From the NCBI RefSeq assembly GCF_018326005.1, contig NZ_AP021903.1, forward strand, positions 434,001 through 498,000: a stretch of 64,000 bases of DNA. Reading direction: 5' to 3'. The notes below the pieces were generated by a model that worked only from the letters and a program-made list of their open reading frames with translations, was not told where the DNA came from and did not search any database. Source of the stretch: Pseudomonas sp. Seg1 (GTDB taxonomy: Bacteria; Pseudomonadota; Gammaproteobacteria; Pseudomonadales; Pseudomonadaceae). How positions within the stretch are numbered: position 1 is the first letter of the stretch; every line of letters begins with the position of its first letter. A program made the translations under genes and the position numbers. Shown in pieces: positions 47,379-59,163 of the stretch.

Positions 47379-48127
47379 TGTCCGCGATTTGGCTGTCCGG
47401 CGCGCAGGCCTTCTGCCCGACGCCTTCGGAACTGACCACGGTGACGGTGCAGCGCGTGATCGATGGCGATACCGTGCGCCTGACCGACGGTCGCAGTGTG
47501 CGCATGATCGGCCTCAACACGCCTGAACTGGGCAAGCAGGGTCGCAGCGATGAACCGTTTGCCGTGGCGGCGCGCAAACGCCTTGAGGCGCTGGTGGCCG
47601 ATAGCGGCGGACGAGTCGGTTTGCGCCTCGGCAAGCAAGTCAAAGACCATTACGGGCGTACGCTCGCTCACCTCTATAACGTCAGCGGCGCCAGTCTCGA
47701 AGCGCAAATGCTCGCCGATGGCCTGGGCTTTCAGGTCGCTGTGGCGCCGAATGTCGATCTGGTTGCCTGTCAGCAAGCCGCCGAGCGCAGCGCGCGTCAG
47801 GCGGGGCGGGGCATCTGGCGGCAGTCTCCTGTACTGAAAGCAGAGCAGATCCAGCGCTCGGGTTTTGCTGTGGTCAGCGGTCGTGTGAGCAAGGTGCAGC
47901 GCAATCGCGGTGGAATCTGGATCGAGTTGCAGGACTCACTTGTATTGCGCGTTGCACCCAATCTGGTCGGACAATTTGACAATGCTCGCCTGCAATCTCT
48001 GAAGGGCAAGCAGATCGAGGCTCGTGGCTGGGTGGTGGATCGTTCGCGGCGCGGAGGATTACAGGCGGGTCAACCGCGTTGGTTGCTGCCACTGACTGAT
48101 CCTTCGATGTTTCAAAGTACCCGCTGA
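47327..48127 (+). CDS. Secreted thermonuclease-like protein (SNase domain)
   Basis: Staphylococcal-nuclease-like phosphodiesterase domain with an export signal. Signal peptide LLKKASLAGAFFMSAIWLSG ending AQA, then the SNase domain (about 35-165): VDGDT-type IDGDTVRL, RMIGLNTPELG and YGRTLAHLY hold the expected catalytic Arg, Asp and Glu. A C-terminal region of about 100 residues (AVVSGRVSKVQRNRGGIWIE) resembles an OB fold. Start uncertain: GTG 47327 (266 aa) is preferred for ribosome-site spacing; TTG 47315 is possible. ATG 47378 would cut off most of the signal. Substrate and role unknown. Confidence 0.85.
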   Translation: MGFSSLLKKASLAGAFFMSAIWLSGAQAFCPTPSELTTVTVQRVIDGDTVRLTDGRSVRMIGLNTPELGKQGRSDEPFAVAARKRLEALVADSGGRVGLRLGKQVKDHYGRTLAHLYNVSGASLEAQMLADGLGFQVAVAPNVDLVACQQAAERSARQAGRGIWRQSPVLKAEQIQRSGFAVVSGRVSKVQRNRGGIWIELQDSLVLRVAPNLVGQFDNARLQSLKGKQIEARGWVVDRSRRGGLQAGQPRWLLPLTDPSMFQSTR

Positions 48128-48165
48128 AGAAAAATTGTAGACATTTTTTCTTTCGATTGTGAACA

Positions 48166-48272
48166 GTCAAGCCCTTGTGCGCCGTGGCTCTTGGCCCAAA
48201 GTCGTAGGACAGGGCGCTTGACAGGGGTGACTGCTCAGTCTTGTGGGGACTTTGCGAGGCGCGTATCCTCGC
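48166..48272 (+). promoter_or_regulatory. Structured leader upstream of malic enzyme
   Basis: Three successive stems. GTCAAGC + CCTTGT (48166-48178) with ACAGGG + GCTTGAC (48209-48222, one bulged C); the self-complementary GACTGCTCAGTC at 48229-48240; GCGAGG/CCTCGC (48254-48272). No T-run after them. Candidate cis-acting RNA; no known family recognised. Confidence 0.45.
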
Positions 48273-48310
48273 TGACCAGTCTGTCCAACAGTAAAAAGCG
48301 GAATGCCAAA

Positions 48311-49579
48311 ATGTCTGATCTGAAAACTGCCGCTCTCGAATATCATGCCAATCCTCGTCCAGGGAAGCTGAGTGTCGAGCTCACCAAGGCCACTGCTACC
48401 GCCCGCGACCTGTCGCTGGCCTACAGCCCCGGCGTAGCTGAACCAGTGCGTGAGATCGCTCGCGATCCTGAACTGGCCTACAAATACACCGGCAAGGGCA
48501 ACCTGGTTGCAGTCATTTCCGATGGCACCGCGATTCTGGGTCTGGGTAACCTCGGCCCACTGGCCTCCAAGCCAGTGATGGAAGGTAAAGGCGTGCTGTT
48601 CAAGCGCTTCGCCGGCATCGACGTTTTCGACATCGAAGTGGATTCCGAAAGCCCGCAGGCCTTCATCGACACCGTAAAACGCATCTCCATCACTTTCGGT
48701 GGTATCAACCTGGAAGACATCAAAGCCCCTGAGTGCTTTGAGATCGAACGTGCTCTGATCGAGCAGTGCGACATTCCGGTATTCCACGATGACCAGCACG
48801 GCACCGCGATCGTGACCGCTGCGGGCATGATCAACGCCCTGGAAATCGCCGGCAAAACCCTGCCGGAAGCGAAAATCGTCTGCCTGGGCGCCGGCGCTGC
48901 TGCCATCTCCTGCATGAAGCTGCTGGTGAGCATGGGCGCACGCATCGAAAACATCTTCATGGTCGACCGTACCGGCGTGATCCACTCCGGCCGTGACGAC
49001 CTGAACCAGTACAAAGCCGTATTCGCCCACGCCACCGAGAAGCGCAGCCTGGCTGATGCTCTGCAAGGCGCTGACGTATTCGTCGGCCTGTCCGGCCCGA
49101 ACCTGCTGAGCGCTGAAGGCCTGCTGTCGATGGCGGCCAACCCGATCGTGTTCGCCTGCTCGAACCCGGATCCGGAAATCTCCCCGGAACTGGCGCACGC
49201 CACCCGCAGCGACGTGATCATGGCCACCGGCCGTTCGGACTACCCGAACCAGGTCAACAACGTACTGGGCTTCCCGTTCATCTTCCGTGGTGCACTGGAC
49301 GTTCGCGCCAAGCGCATCAACGAAGAAATGAAAGTGGCTGCCGCCAACGCCCTGCGTGAACTGGCCAAGCTGCCTGTTCCACAGGACGTATGCGATGCCT
49401 ACGGTGGTGCTCCGCTGGAATTCGGCCGTGAGTACATCATTCCGAAGCCAATGGACAAGCGCCTGATCACCCTGATCTCCGACGCTGTGGCCAAGGCTGC
49501 AATCGAGACCGGTGTGGCCACCCTGCCGTATCCGAAGAACTACCCGCTGAAAAGCGTGGATGACGTGTTCAACGGCTAA
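48311..49579 (+). CDS. maeB: Malic enzyme, short form without phosphotransacetylase domain
   Basis: Oxidative decarboxylation of malate to pyruvate with reduction of NADP+ (or NAD+). 422 residues from ATG 48311 ([20 protein letters not shown]); the open frame starts earlier but lies in leader DNA. Malic domain motifs [15 protein letters not shown] and DDQHGTAIV; the nucleotide-binding site is [12 protein letters not shown]. coli MaeB (759 residues) has an extra phosphotransacetylase-like domain that is missing here, so the family symbol is tentative. Terminator follows. Confidence 0.9.
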   Translation: MSDLKTAALEYHANPRPGKLSVELTKATATARDLSLAYSPGVAEPVREIARDPELAYKYTGKGNLVAVISDGTAILGLGNLGPLASKPVMEGKGVLFKRFAGIDVFDIEVDSESPQAFIDTVKRISITFGGINLEDIKAPECFEIERALIEQCDIPVFHDDQHGTAIVTAAGMINALEIAGKTLPEAKIVCLGAGAAAISCMKLLVSMGARIENIFMVDRTGVIHSGRDDLNQYKAVFAHATEKRSLADALQGADVFVGLSGPNLLSAEGLLSMAANPIVFACSNPDPEISPELAHATRSDVIMATGRSDYPNQVNNVLGFPFIFRGALDVRAKRINEEMKVAAANALRELAKLPVPQDVCDAYGGAPLEFGREYIIPKPMDKRLITLISDAVAKAAIETGVATLPYPKNYPLKSVDDVFNG

Positions 49580-49598
49580 GCTGTTGTAGCGCTTCAAA

Positions 49599-49632
49599 CA
49601 AAAGCCCCGGCTCGTGAGAGTCGGGGCTTTTG
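49599..49632 (+). terminator. Intrinsic terminator of malic enzyme gene
   Basis: AAAAGCCCCG (49600-49609) pairs with CGGGGCTTTT (49622-49631), 12-base loop. Confidence 0.92.
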
Positions 49633-49665
49633 TTTATCTGAAGAATTTGTGTCGGGTCTGCCGGC

Positions 49666-49762
49666 CCTATCGCTGGCAAGCCAGCTCCCACAAAAGGTGA
49701 AGTGAGGGGGATATCGCGCAGGCTTCACAAACACTGTGGGAGCTGGCTTGCCAGCGATGGGG
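49666..49762. repeat. REP doublet (GGGAGCTGGCTTGCCAGC type)
   Basis: Arms CCTATCGCTGGCAAGCCAGC and its complement ending GCGATGGGG. In the convergent malic enzyme/ponA gap. Confidence 0.9.
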
Positions 49763-49794
49763 TCAGTACATCCGCTGCAAATCCGGTAGGTATA

Positions 49795-49831
49795 AAAAAG
49801 CCCCGCACTTCTCACGAAGGCGGGGCTTTTT
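49795..49831 (-). terminator. Bidirectional terminator, mainly for ponA
   Basis: AAAAAGCCCCGC (49795-49806) pairs with GCGGGGCTTTTT (49820-49831). The stem has T-runs on both strands, so it can stop ponA and any read-through from the malic enzyme side. Confidence 0.9.
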
Positions 49832-49843
49832 GTCGGTTCGGGA

Positions 49844-52291
49844 TCAGAACAAATCGATCGGCGCCTGTTCATCCGCCGGCAACGGACTGCCCGGCGCGGT
49901 GCCATTACCCAGCTCATTCACCGAGGGTGGCGTGTCTTCAGACTTGAACAGCTCGAAGTACGCCCCTGGCGTGCTCGGCGTCGCCGCACGGCCGCTGACC
50001 GGATCCACTCGCAGGCTCAGCAAACCTTCCGGCTCAGGCTGGACGTGAGGCGGCTTGTCCTTCAGTGCAGCGCCCATGTAATTCATCCAGATCGGCAGTG
50101 CCACGGTGCCGCCGAACTCGCGACGACCGAGACTTTCCGGCTGGTCGAAGCCCGTCCACACCGTGGTCACGTAATCGGCGTTGTAACCGGAGAACCAGGC
50201 ATCTTTCGATTCGTTGGTGGTACCGGTTTTACCGGCGATGTCGCTACGGCCTAGAGCCAGTGCGCGACGGCCGGTGCCGAGCTTGATCACGTCCTGCAAC
50301 ATGCTGTTGAGGATGTACGTGGTGCGACCGTCGACAATCCGCTCGGCCACTGCCGGCGCTTGTGGCGCTGCTGCAGCACCCGGGGCTTCACCCGGAACCG
50401 GTGCGGCGTTGACGGTAAACGACTGATTGGCTGGCGCCGCAATGCCATCAGTGGCCGAGCCACCCTGCGGCACGGTTGGCGGGTTGGCGACGAACAGCGT
50501 GTCGCCATTGCGGCTTTCGATCTTGTCGATGATGTACGGGGTGATCTTGTAGCCGCCGTTGGCAAACGTGCTCCAACCAGTAGCGATCTCCATCGGCGTC
50601 AGGGTCGCGGTGCCCAGCGCCAGCGACAGGTTTGGCGGCAGGTCCTGCTTGTTGAAGCCGAAGCGGGTGATGTAGTCGATGGTCTTGCCCACGCCCATGG
50701 CTTGCAACAGGCGGATCGACACCAGGTTGCGCGACTTGTACAGCGCTTCACGCAGACGGATCGGACCAAGGAAGGTGTTGGTGTCGTTCTTCGGACGCCA
50801 GACCTTGTCCAGATACTCGTCGACAAACACGATCGGCGCGTCGTTAACCAGCGTCGCAGCGGTGTAGCCGCTATCCAGCGCGGCGCTGTAGACGAACGGC
50901 TTGAAGCTCGAACCCGGCTGACGCTTGGCCTGCATGGCGCGGTTGTAGTTGCTCTGCTCGAAAGCGAAACCACCGACCAGCGAGCGGATCGCGCCGTTCT
51001 GCGGATCCAGCGACACCAGCGCGCCTTGCGCCTGAGGAATCTGGCTGAACTTCAGCGAGTTGTCCTTCTGGCGCTGCACGCGAACCAGATCACCGACCTG
51101 AGCCACATCCGACGGCTGACGCGGGTTGGCGCCCATGCTGTTGGTATTGAGGAATGGACGGGCCCATTTCATCGTGTCCCAGGCCACATGCTCCTCGCCG
51201 GTGCGGGTCAGCACTTGCAGGCCGTTCTTCTCGACCTGCGTGACGATTGCCGGTTCCAGACTGCTTATGGTGCGTTGCTTGGTCAGTTCGTTGGCCCAGG
51301 CCTCACGGGTCTTGCCCGGCAGGCGCGACTCGGGGCCACGGTAGCCATGGCGCTGATCGTAGGTCATCAAACCTTCGTGCAGGGCGGTGTTGGCCATTTC
51401 CTGCAGATTGCTCGGCACCGTGGTGGTGACGCGGAAACCTTCGGTGTAAGCGTCGCTGCCATAACGGCCGACCATTTCGGCACGGGCCATTTCGGCGATG
51501 TACGGGGCGTTCACTTCCGGGGTCGGCACGTGATAGCTGGCGTTCAGCGGTTCGTTGATCGCGGCGGTGTAGTCCGCCTCGCTGATCTTGCCGAGCTTGT
51601 ACATGCGGCCGAGGATCCAGTCGCGACGTTCTTTACTGCGCGCCGGGTTGGCCAACGGGTTGAAGCGCGAAGGGGCTTTCGGCAGGCCGGCGATCATCGC
51701 CATCTGCGCCAGGCTGACGTCGCGGATCGACTTGCCGTAATACACCTGCGCCGCCGCCTCGATGCCATAGGCGCGGTTGCCCAGATAGATCTTGTTGACG
51801 TACAGCTCAAGGATCTCGTCCTTGGTCAACTGTCGTTCGATCTGCAGGGCCAGAAGAATTTCGGTGGTTTTGCGCGAGAAGCTGCGTTCGCTGGTCAGGA
51901 AGAAGTTCTTCGCCACCTGCATGGTGATGGTGCTGCCGCCGGACTGAATGTGCCCGCTCTTGACCAGTTGGGTCGCGGCACGCATCAGGCTGCTTGGATC
52001 GACGCCGTAATGGTTGGCGAAATTGTCGTCTTCAGCACTTAGTAACGCATTGATGAAATTGGGTGGAATGTCGGCGAAACGGATCGGTGTACGGCGCATT
52101 TCGCCAAATTCTGCGATCAACTTGTTATCGCTGCTGTAGACCCTCAGAGGAATCTGCAACTGAATGCTTCTCAGAGCCTCCACGGATGGCAAACCCGGAC
52201 TAAGGTAAAGATACGCGCCGCTGAGACCTAAAAGCAGTCCGCAGAAAACGGCGACGATGGACCAACCGAAAAATTTCAGCAGACGAATCAA
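49844..52291 (-). CDS. ponA: Penicillin-binding protein 1A
   Basis: Bifunctional class A PBP: glycan polymerisation and peptide cross-linking at the inner membrane, 815 residues. N-terminal helix (FFGWSIVAVFCGLLLGLSGA), transglycosylase motifs SAEDDNFANHYGVD and GGSTITMQVAKNF, an OB-like insert, then the transpeptidase with SSFK (Ser nucleophile), SRN and KTGTTNESKDAWFSG. Start placed at TTG 52291 (MIRLLKFFGWS), matching homologues; ATG 52345 would add 18 Cys/Pro-containing residues before the anchor. Divergent from pilM, as elsewhere in Pseudomonas. Confidence 0.94.
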   Translation of the reverse strand: MIRLLKFFGWSIVAVFCGLLLGLSGAYLYLSPGLPSVEALRSIQLQIPLRVYSSDNKLIAEFGEMRRTPIRFADIPPNFINALLSAEDDNFANHYGVDPSSLMRAATQLVKSGHIQSGGSTITMQVAKNFFLTSERSFSRKTTEILLALQIERQLTKDEILELYVNKIYLGNRAYGIEAAAQVYYGKSIRDVSLAQMAMIAGLPKAPSRFNPLANPARSKERRDWILGRMYKLGKISEADYTAAINEPLNASYHVPTPEVNAPYIAEMARAEMVGRYGSDAYTEGFRVTTTVPSNLQEMANTALHEGLMTYDQRHGYRGPESRLPGKTREAWANELTKQRTISSLEPAIVTQVEKNGLQVLTRTGEEHVAWDTMKWARPFLNTNSMGANPRQPSDVAQVGDLVRVQRQKDNSLKFSQIPQAQGALVSLDPQNGAIRSLVGGFAFEQSNYNRAMQAKRQPGSSFKPFVYSAALDSGYTAATLVNDAPIVFVDEYLDKVWRPKNDTNTFLGPIRLREALYKSRNLVSIRLLQAMGVGKTIDYITRFGFNKQDLPPNLSLALGTATLTPMEIATGWSTFANGGYKITPYIIDKIESRNGDTLFVANPPTVPQGGSATDGIAAPANQSFTVNAAPVPGEAPGAAAAPQAPAVAERIVDGRTTYILNSMLQDVIKLGTGRRALALGRSDIAGKTGTTNESKDAWFSGYNADYVTTVWTGFDQPESLGRREFGGTVALPIWMNYMGAALKDKPPHVQPEPEGLLSLRVDPVSGRAATPSTPGAYFELFKSEDTPPSVNELGNGTAPGSPLPADEQAPIDLF

Positions 52292-52479
52292 GGCGTTTGG
52301 ACATCCAGGGCAAGAATGAATTTGGCGACGGGGCTCCGGCAACACACAGAGCCATCCGCGCAGGCAGTAAAAAGCGGAAAAAATCGCTGGGCATTATAAG
52401 CACTTTTCTGCTGGGGGCGTCATTTGCGCTTCTGTCAAGACGGGGTGAAGGAACGCAATGCGTATTACAGAGTCCGTAA

Positions 52480-53570
<1,091 letters not shown>

Positions 53571-53571
<1 letters not shown>

Positions 53572-54137
53572 TGGCGCGGATCAACCTTTTACCCTGGCGC
53601 GAGGAGCGCCGCGAAGAGCGGCGCAAACGCTTCCTGCTGGCGTTGATCGGCGTAGTGGCCGGTTCGGTGGGGGCGGTGTTTATCGCCGACCAGATCGTCA
53701 GCGCCGCCATCGATCGGCAAGTCGCACGCAACGATTACATAGGCAAGCAGATTGCCGTAGTCGACGAGCGGATCAAACAGATCAGTGACCTCAAGGCGCA
53801 CCGCCAGCAACTGGTCGAGCGCATGCGCATCATCCAGGATCTGCAGGGCAACCGGCAGGTCAGCGGGCGTATCTTCGATCAATTGGCGCGAACGCTGCCG
53901 GACGGCGTTTATTTCACTGACGTGAAAATGGCCGGAAAAATCCTTTCGATCAGTGGCGCCGCCGAGTCGAACAATCGTGTCTCCGAGTTGATGCGCAATC
54001 TGGACGCCTCTGACTGGTTCGATGCGCCGAGCCTGAACGAAGTCAAAGCGACTTCTGCCGATCAGCTTGAGCAAGCCAATGTCTTTCAGTTGACCGTTCG
54101 TCAGACTCAGCCGAAGACGCTGGAGGGCGAGCAATGA
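53571..54137 (+). CDS. pilN: Type IV pilus assembly protein PilN
   Basis: Single-span inner-membrane protein, 188 residues. Conserved cytoplasmic INLLPWREERREERRKRF (residues 4-21) is the PilM-binding segment; membrane helix at about 22-45; coiled-coil and ferredoxin-like periplasmic domain pairs with PilO. Overlaps both neighbours (one and four bases). Confidence 0.97.
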
Positions 54138-54757
54138 AACCGTCCGACTGGCTGGAAAGCTTGCGCAACATCGACTTCAACGACCTCGACACCAGCAACA
54201 TCGGCTCTTGGCCAGGCGCGGTCAAAGCCATCGCCGGGGCGTTGTTGATGGTGCTGGTGTTGGCGCTTGGCTATAACTTTTTCATCAGTGACATGGAAAA
54301 CCAGCTTGAGCTCAAGCGCGAGGAGGAAACCACGCTCAAGGAGCAGTTCGCCAGCAAGGCGCATATTTCCGCCAATCTGGAGCTGTACACCCAACAGATG
54401 AAGGAGATGGAAAACTCCTTCGGCGTGTTGCTGCGACAGTTGCCTAGCGACACCGAGGTACCGGGCCTGCTGGAAGACATCACGCGTACCGGGCTGGGCA
54501 GCGGCCTTGAGTTCGAAGAAATCAAACTGCTTCCGGAGGTCACCCAGCCGTTCTACATCGAGCTGCCGATCCAGATCACCGTCACCGGCGCCTATCACGA
54601 CCTCGCCACTTTCGTCAGTGGTGTGGCCGGTTTACCGCGCATCGTTACCCTGCACGACTTCGAACTGGCGCCGGCCAATAAAGAAGGCGGGCCGAAACTG
54701 CGCATGAGCATCCTCGCCAAGACGTACCGCTATAACGACAAGGGGCTGCAGAAATGA
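54134..54757 (+). CDS. pilO: Type IV pilus assembly protein PilO
   Basis: Partner of PilN, 207 residues. Helix at about 35-55 (VKAIAGALLMVLVLALGYNF), coiled coil (MENQLELKREEETTLKEQFA) and a periplasmic ferredoxin-like domain with the conserved PFYIELPIQITVTG strand. Links the inner-membrane platform to PilP. Overlaps pilP by four bases. Confidence 0.97.
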   Translation: MKPSDWLESLRNIDFNDLDTSNIGSWPGAVKAIAGALLMVLVLALGYNFFISDMENQLELKREEETTLKEQFASKAHISANLELYTQQMKEMENSFGVLLRQLPSDTEVPGLLEDITRTGLGSGLEFEEIKLLPEVTQPFYIELPIQITVTGAYHDLATFVSGVAGLPRIVTLHDFELAPANKEGGPKLRMSILAKTYRYNDKGLQK

Positions 54758-55281
54758 GCCCGACTCGTTATTTCGCACTGGCAGTGGTGTTGCTGGCATT
54801 GAGCGGTTGTGGTGGTGGCGATGATTTCAGCGATCTCGATGCCTACATGAATGAAGTGCGGTTGCGCTCGGCGGGCAAGATCGAGCCCACGCCGACATTC
54901 CGCTCTTACCCGACCTTTACTTACAGCGCCGCCAACCTGCGCAGTCCCTTTTCGCGCCAGGTGCGCGTCGATCTGGCCGGGCAAAGGCACGGCTCGCGCA
55001 ACGTCAAACCGGACCCCAATCGGGTCAAGCAATACCTCGAAGGTTTCAACATCGAGCAGTTCGAGATGGTCGGCACGATTGCCAACGCCACTGGCTCTTT
55101 TGCGCTGTTGCGTGGAGCTGGCGGTGTGCATCGGCTGAAAGTCGGCGATTACCTGGGGCGCAACGACGGTCGCATCGTGGCCATCAGCGCCACTCAGGTC
55201 GATGTGGTCGAAATCGTCCCCGACGGCGAAGGCGCCTGGCTGGAACGTCCGCGCACCATTCCTTTGAAAGAGCACTCATAG
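54754..55281 (+). CDS. pilP: Type IV pilus assembly lipoprotein PilP
   Basis: Inner-membrane lipoprotein that connects PilNO with the PilQ secretin. 175 residues. Lipobox ALSGC (Cys at residue 19) then Gly/Asp, which favours retention in the inner membrane. C-terminal HR domain with VGTIANATGSFALLRGAGGV. 13 bases before pilQ. Confidence 0.97.
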   Translation: MSPTRYFALAVVLLALSGCGGGDDFSDLDAYMNEVRLRSAGKIEPTPTFRSYPTFTYSAANLRSPFSRQVRVDLAGQRHGSRNVKPDPNRVKQYLEGFNIEQFEMVGTIANATGSFALLRGAGGVHRLKVGDYLGRNDGRIVAISATQVDVVEIVPDGEGAWLERPRTIPLKEHS

Positions 55282-55294
55282 TGGAAGTCGAACA

Positions 55295-57376
55295 ATGAAC
55301 AGGATTTTCTCCACCCTCGGTTTTTCGCTATGGATAGCGCTGATGTCGCCGATGGTACTCGCGGCCAATCTGAAGACGCTGGACGTGGCGGCGTTGCCGG
55401 GTGACCGCGTCGAACTGAAGCTGTCGTTCGATGGCCCGCCGCCGCAGCCCAAGGGCTACACCACCGATTCACCGGCGCGAATCGCGCTGGATCTGCTCGG
55501 GGTCGCCAGTCAGTTGGCCAGCAAGAACCTCGATCTGGGCAGTGGCAACGCACGCACGGCCACGGTGGTTGAGGCCAAGGATCGCACGCGGCTGATCGTC
55601 AATCTTACCCAGCCAGCGCCTTACAACACGCGAGTCGAAGGCAACAATCTGTTCGTGGTGGTCGGTCAGGGGGCGCCGGCAAGCGCTCCCCGTCCCGCCG
55701 CTGTTGCTCCAGTGCGCGCGACTGCGGCAGGGGCTCCCGCCAAAGCGTTCGTGCCGAAAACCAAAGCCATTCGCGGCGTGGACTTTCAGCGCGGCACCGC
55801 AGGCGAAGGCAATGTGGTCATCGACCTGTCCGACCCGACCATCGCTCCGGATATTCAGGAGCATGACGGCAAGATCATCCTCAGCTTCGCCCGCACGCAA
55901 TTGCCCGACAAGCTGCGGGTACGCCTCGACGTCAAGGATTTCGCCACGCCCGTGCAGTTCGTCAACGCTGCTGCAACAGGCGATCGCGCGATCATTACCG
56001 TTGAGCCCAGCGGTACCTTCGACTATTCCACCTACCAGACCGACAACAAGTTGACCGTCAGCATCCGTCCGATGACCGTCGACGATCTGCAAAAGCGCAA
56101 CGCCGATCGTCAGGCCTACGTCGGCGACAAGCTGTCGCTGAATTTTCAGGACATCGACGTGCGCTCGGTGCTGCAACTGATCGCCGACTTCACCAACCTC
56201 AATCTGGTGGCCAGCGATACGGTGCAGGGCGGCATCACTCTGCGTCTGCAAAATGTGCCATGGGATCAGGCGCTGGATCTGGTGCTGAAAACCAAGGGGC
56301 TGGACAAGCGCAAGATCGGCAATGTGCTGCTGGTCGCCCCGGCAGACGAAATCGCCGCCCGCGAGCGCCAGGAACTGGAGTCGCAAAAACAGATCGCCGA
56401 ACTGGCGCCGCTGCGCCGTGAACTGCTGCAGGTGAACTACGCCAAGGCTGCCGACATCGCCAAGCTGTTCCAGTCGGTGACCAGCGCCGAAGCGAAAATC
56501 GACGAGCGCGGCTCGATCACCGTCGACGAGCGAACCAACAACATCATTGCCTACCAGACTCAGGACCGGCTCGACGAACTACGGCGAATCGTGGCGCAAC
56601 TGGATATTCCCGTGCGTCAGGTGATGATCGAGGCGCGAATCGTCGAAGCCAACGTCGATTACGACAAGAGCCTGGGTGTGCGCTGGGGTGGGTCGATCCA
56701 GAACAAGGGCAACTGGAACACTTCCGGCGTCAGTAACGGCTCGTCGACCACCATCGGCACCCCGGGCAGCACCAGCACCAATTCGCCGTTCGTCGACATG
56801 GGCACCGTCAACAATACTTCGGGGATTGGCATTGCCTTCATCACCGACAACGTTTTGCTCGATCTTGAGCTGACTGCCATGGAGAAAACCGGCAATGGCG
56901 AAATCGTCTCGCAGCCCAAGGTGGTGACTTCCGACAAGGAGACCGCGAAGATCCTCAAGGGCACCGAAATTCCTTATCAGGAGGCCAGCTCAAGTGGCGC
57001 CACTTCGGTGTCGTTCAAGGAAGCTTCGCTGTCGCTGGAGGTGACGCCGCAGATCACCCCGGACAACCGCATCATCATGGAGGTCAAGGTCACCAAGGAC
57101 GAGCCTGATTATCTGAACAAAGTGCAGGATGTACCGCCGATCAAAAAGAACGAGGTCAACGCCAAAGTGCTGGTAAACGACGGCGAGACCATCGTGATTG
57201 GGGGCGTTTTCTCAAATACTCAAAGCAAGGTCGTAGATAAGGTGCCATTTCTTGGCGATGTGCCGTATCTTGGCCGCCTTTTCCGGCGTGATGTGGTTTC
57301 GGAGAAAAAATCCGAGCTGCTGGTATTTCTCACTCCGCGTATCATGAATAACCAGGCGATTGCTGTGAGTCGTTGA
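55295..57376 (+). CDS. pilQ: Type IV pilus secretin PilQ
   Basis: Outer-membrane channel through which the pilus passes, 693 residues. Signal peptide ([20 protein letters not shown]), two AMIN peptidoglycan-binding domains in the first 270 residues separated by a Pro/Ala linker, N0 and N1 domains ([20 protein letters not shown]), and the secretin core with [20 protein letters not shown] and the signature [15 protein letters not shown]. Confidence 0.98.
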   Translation: MNRIFSTLGFSLWIALMSPMVLAANLKTLDVAALPGDRVELKLSFDGPPPQPKGYTTDSPARIALDLLGVASQLASKNLDLGSGNARTATVVEAKDRTRLIVNLTQPAPYNTRVEGNNLFVVVGQGAPASAPRPAAVAPVRATAAGAPAKAFVPKTKAIRGVDFQRGTAGEGNVVIDLSDPTIAPDIQEHDGKIILSFARTQLPDKLRVRLDVKDFATPVQFVNAAATGDRAIITVEPSGTFDYSTYQTDNKLTVSIRPMTVDDLQKRNADRQAYVGDKLSLNFQDIDVRSVLQLIADFTNLNLVASDTVQGGITLRLQNVPWDQALDLVLKTKGLDKRKIGNVLLVAPADEIAARERQELESQKQIAELAPLRRELLQVNYAKAADIAKLFQSVTSAEAKIDERGSITVDERTNNIIAYQTQDRLDELRRIVAQLDIPVRQVMIEARIVEANVDYDKSLGVRWGGSIQNKGNWNTSGVSNGSSTTIGTPGSTSTNSPFVDMGTVNNTSGIGIAFITDNVLLDLELTAMEKTGNGEIVSQPKVVTSDKETAKILKGTEIPYQEASSSGATSVSFKEASLSLEVTPQITPDNRIIMEVKVTKDEPDYLNKVQDVPPIKKNEVNAKVLVNDGETIVIGGVFSNTQSKVVDKVPFLGDVPYLGRLFRRDVVSEKKSELLVFLTPRIMNNQAIAVSR

Positions 57377-57380
57377 TTCT

Positions 57381-57899
57381 GTGCGAAATTTGATTCTTGT
57401 AGGACCGATGGGGGCTGGAAAAAGCACCATCGGCCGATTACTGGCCAAAGAGCTGCGCCTGCCGTTCAAAGATTCCGACAAGGAAATTGAACTGCGTACG
57501 GGCGCCAATATCCCGTGGATCTTCGACAAGGAAGGCGAGCCCGGCTTTCGCGATCGTGAGCAGGCGATGATCGCCGAGCTGTGCGCGTTCGACGGCGTGG
57601 TACTGGCGACCGGCGGCGGTGCGGTGATGCGTGACGCCAATCGCAAGGCTCTGCATGAGGGCGGTCGCGTGGTGTATCTGCACGCCTCCGTCGAACAGCA
57701 GGTTGGCCGCACCTCCCGCGATCGCAACCGGCCGTTGCTGCGCACTGCCGATCCGGCGAAAACCCTGCGTGATCTGCTCGCGATCCGTGATCCGCTTTAT
57801 CGGGAAATCGCCGATCTGGTGGTGGAAACCGACGAACGGCCGCCGCGCATGGTCGTGCTCGACATTCTCGACCGCCTGGCGCAGCTTCCTCCCCGTTAA
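57381..57899 (+). CDS. aroK: Shikimate kinase
   Basis: Phosphorylates shikimate at O3 in aromatic amino-acid synthesis. 172 residues from GTG 57381, four bases after the pilQ stop. Walker [10 protein letters not shown] (residues 8-16), shikimate-binding DSDKEIE, catalytic RDRE, GGGAV and the lid [11 protein letters not shown]. Linked to pilQ and aroB as in other gammaproteobacteria. Confidence 0.97.
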   Translation: MRNLILVGPMGAGKSTIGRLLAKELRLPFKDSDKEIELRTGANIPWIFDKEGEPGFRDREQAMIAELCAFDGVVLATGGGAVMRDANRKALHEGGRVVYLHASVEQQVGRTSRDRNRPLLRTADPAKTLRDLLAIRDPLYREIADLVVETDERPPRMVVLDILDRLAQLPPR

Positions 57900-58052
57900 A
57901 GCATCGCCTGAAATGCGCTATCCTCGGCGTCCTGTCACCGCCCGCCGAGGTTGTGGCGGATGGCGTGCGAGCGGCGTCATACCCGCTATAGGCCGCAGAC
58001 AACCAATAATTCAGGGCAGGACGCCTGCTTTCCATCTTCACTGTGGGGACAC

Positions 58053-59153
58053 ATGCAGACACTCAAGGTCGATTTAGGCGAGCGCAGCTACCCGATTCAT
58101 ATTGGCGAAGGTTTGTTGGATCAGCCCGAGCTGCTGGCGCCGCATATTCATGGGCGGCAGGTGGCAATCATCTCCAACGAGACCGTTGCGCCGCTCTATC
58201 TCGAACGTCTGACTCGCAGCCTTTCGCAGTTTTCGGTGATTTCCGTGGTTTTGCCTGACGGCGAAGCCTTCAAGAACTGGGAAACCCTGCAACTGATCTT
58301 TGACGGCTTGCTGACCGCTCGTCATGACCGCCGCACCACCGTAATCGCCCTCGGCGGCGGTGTGATCGGCGACATGGCCGGTTTTGCTGCGGCTTGCTAC
58401 CAGCGCGGCGTCGATTTCATCCAGATTCCTACCACCTTGTTGTCCCAGGTCGATTCGTCGGTGGGTGGCAAGACCGGGATCAACCATCCGCTGGGCAAGA
58501 ATATGGTCGGTGCGTTCTATCAGCCGAACGTCGTGCTGATCGATACCGCGTCCCTGAAAACCCTTCCAGAGCGCGAGCTGTCGGCGGGTCTGGCGGAAGT
58601 CATCAAGTACGGTCTGATCTGCGACGAGCCGTTCCTGACCTGGCTCGAAGACAATGTCGACGCCCTGCGTGCACTGGATCAAAAGGCTCTGACGTATGCC
58701 ATCGAGCGCTCCTGCGCGGCCAAGGCTGCTGTGGTTGGTGCCGATGAAAAAGAAACCGGCGTACGCGCCACGCTCAATCTCGGCCACACCTTCGGCCACG
58801 CCATCGAGACCCACATGGGCTATGGTGTCTGGTTGCATGGTGAGGCGGTGGCGGCTGGCACCGTGATGGCGCTGGAGATGTCCGCGCGTCTCGGCTGGAT
58901 CAGCGAGCAGGAGCGTGATCGCGGCATTCGTCTGTTCCAGCGCGCCGGTCTGCCGGTGATCCCGCCTGAAGAGATGAGCGAGGCCGATTTTCTCGAACAC
59001 ATGGCAATCGACAAAAAAGTGATCGACGGTCGTCTGCGCCTGGTGCTGCTGCGCCGGATGGGCGAAGCGGTAGTGACCGCCGATTATCCGAAAGAGGTTC
59101 TACAGGCCACGCTGGGAGCGGATTACCGCGCCCTGGCTCAGCTTAAAGGTTAA
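58053..59153 (+). CDS. aroB: 3-dehydroquinate synthase
   Basis: Second shikimate-pathway step: DAHP to 3-dehydroquinate with NAD+ and a divalent metal. 366 residues from ATG 58053 (GGGGA upstream). NAD-binding [34 protein letters not shown]; metal ligands in the [18 protein letters not shown] and HGEAV segments. The 153-base gap after aroK has no REP. Confidence 0.98.
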   Translation: MQTLKVDLGERSYPIHIGEGLLDQPELLAPHIHGRQVAIISNETVAPLYLERLTRSLSQFSVISVVLPDGEAFKNWETLQLIFDGLLTARHDRRTTVIALGGGVIGDMAGFAAACYQRGVDFIQIPTTLLSQVDSSVGGKTGINHPLGKNMVGAFYQPNVVLIDTASLKTLPERELSAGLAEVIKYGLICDEPFLTWLEDNVDALRALDQKALTYAIERSCAAKAAVVGADEKETGVRATLNLGHTFGHAIETHMGYGVWLHGEAVAAGTVMALEMSARLGWISEQERDRGIRLFQRAGLPVIPPEEMSEADFLEHMAIDKKVIDGRLRLVLLRRMGEAVVTADYPKEVLQATLGADYRALAQLKG

Positions 59154-59163
59154 TAAGATTCCG

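Noticed and set aside
1429..49762. Repeated palindromes considered as CRISPR or attachment sites
   Set aside because: They occur as isolated inverted pairs between genes, not as regularly spaced direct repeats with unique spacers, and no cas or integrase genes are present.
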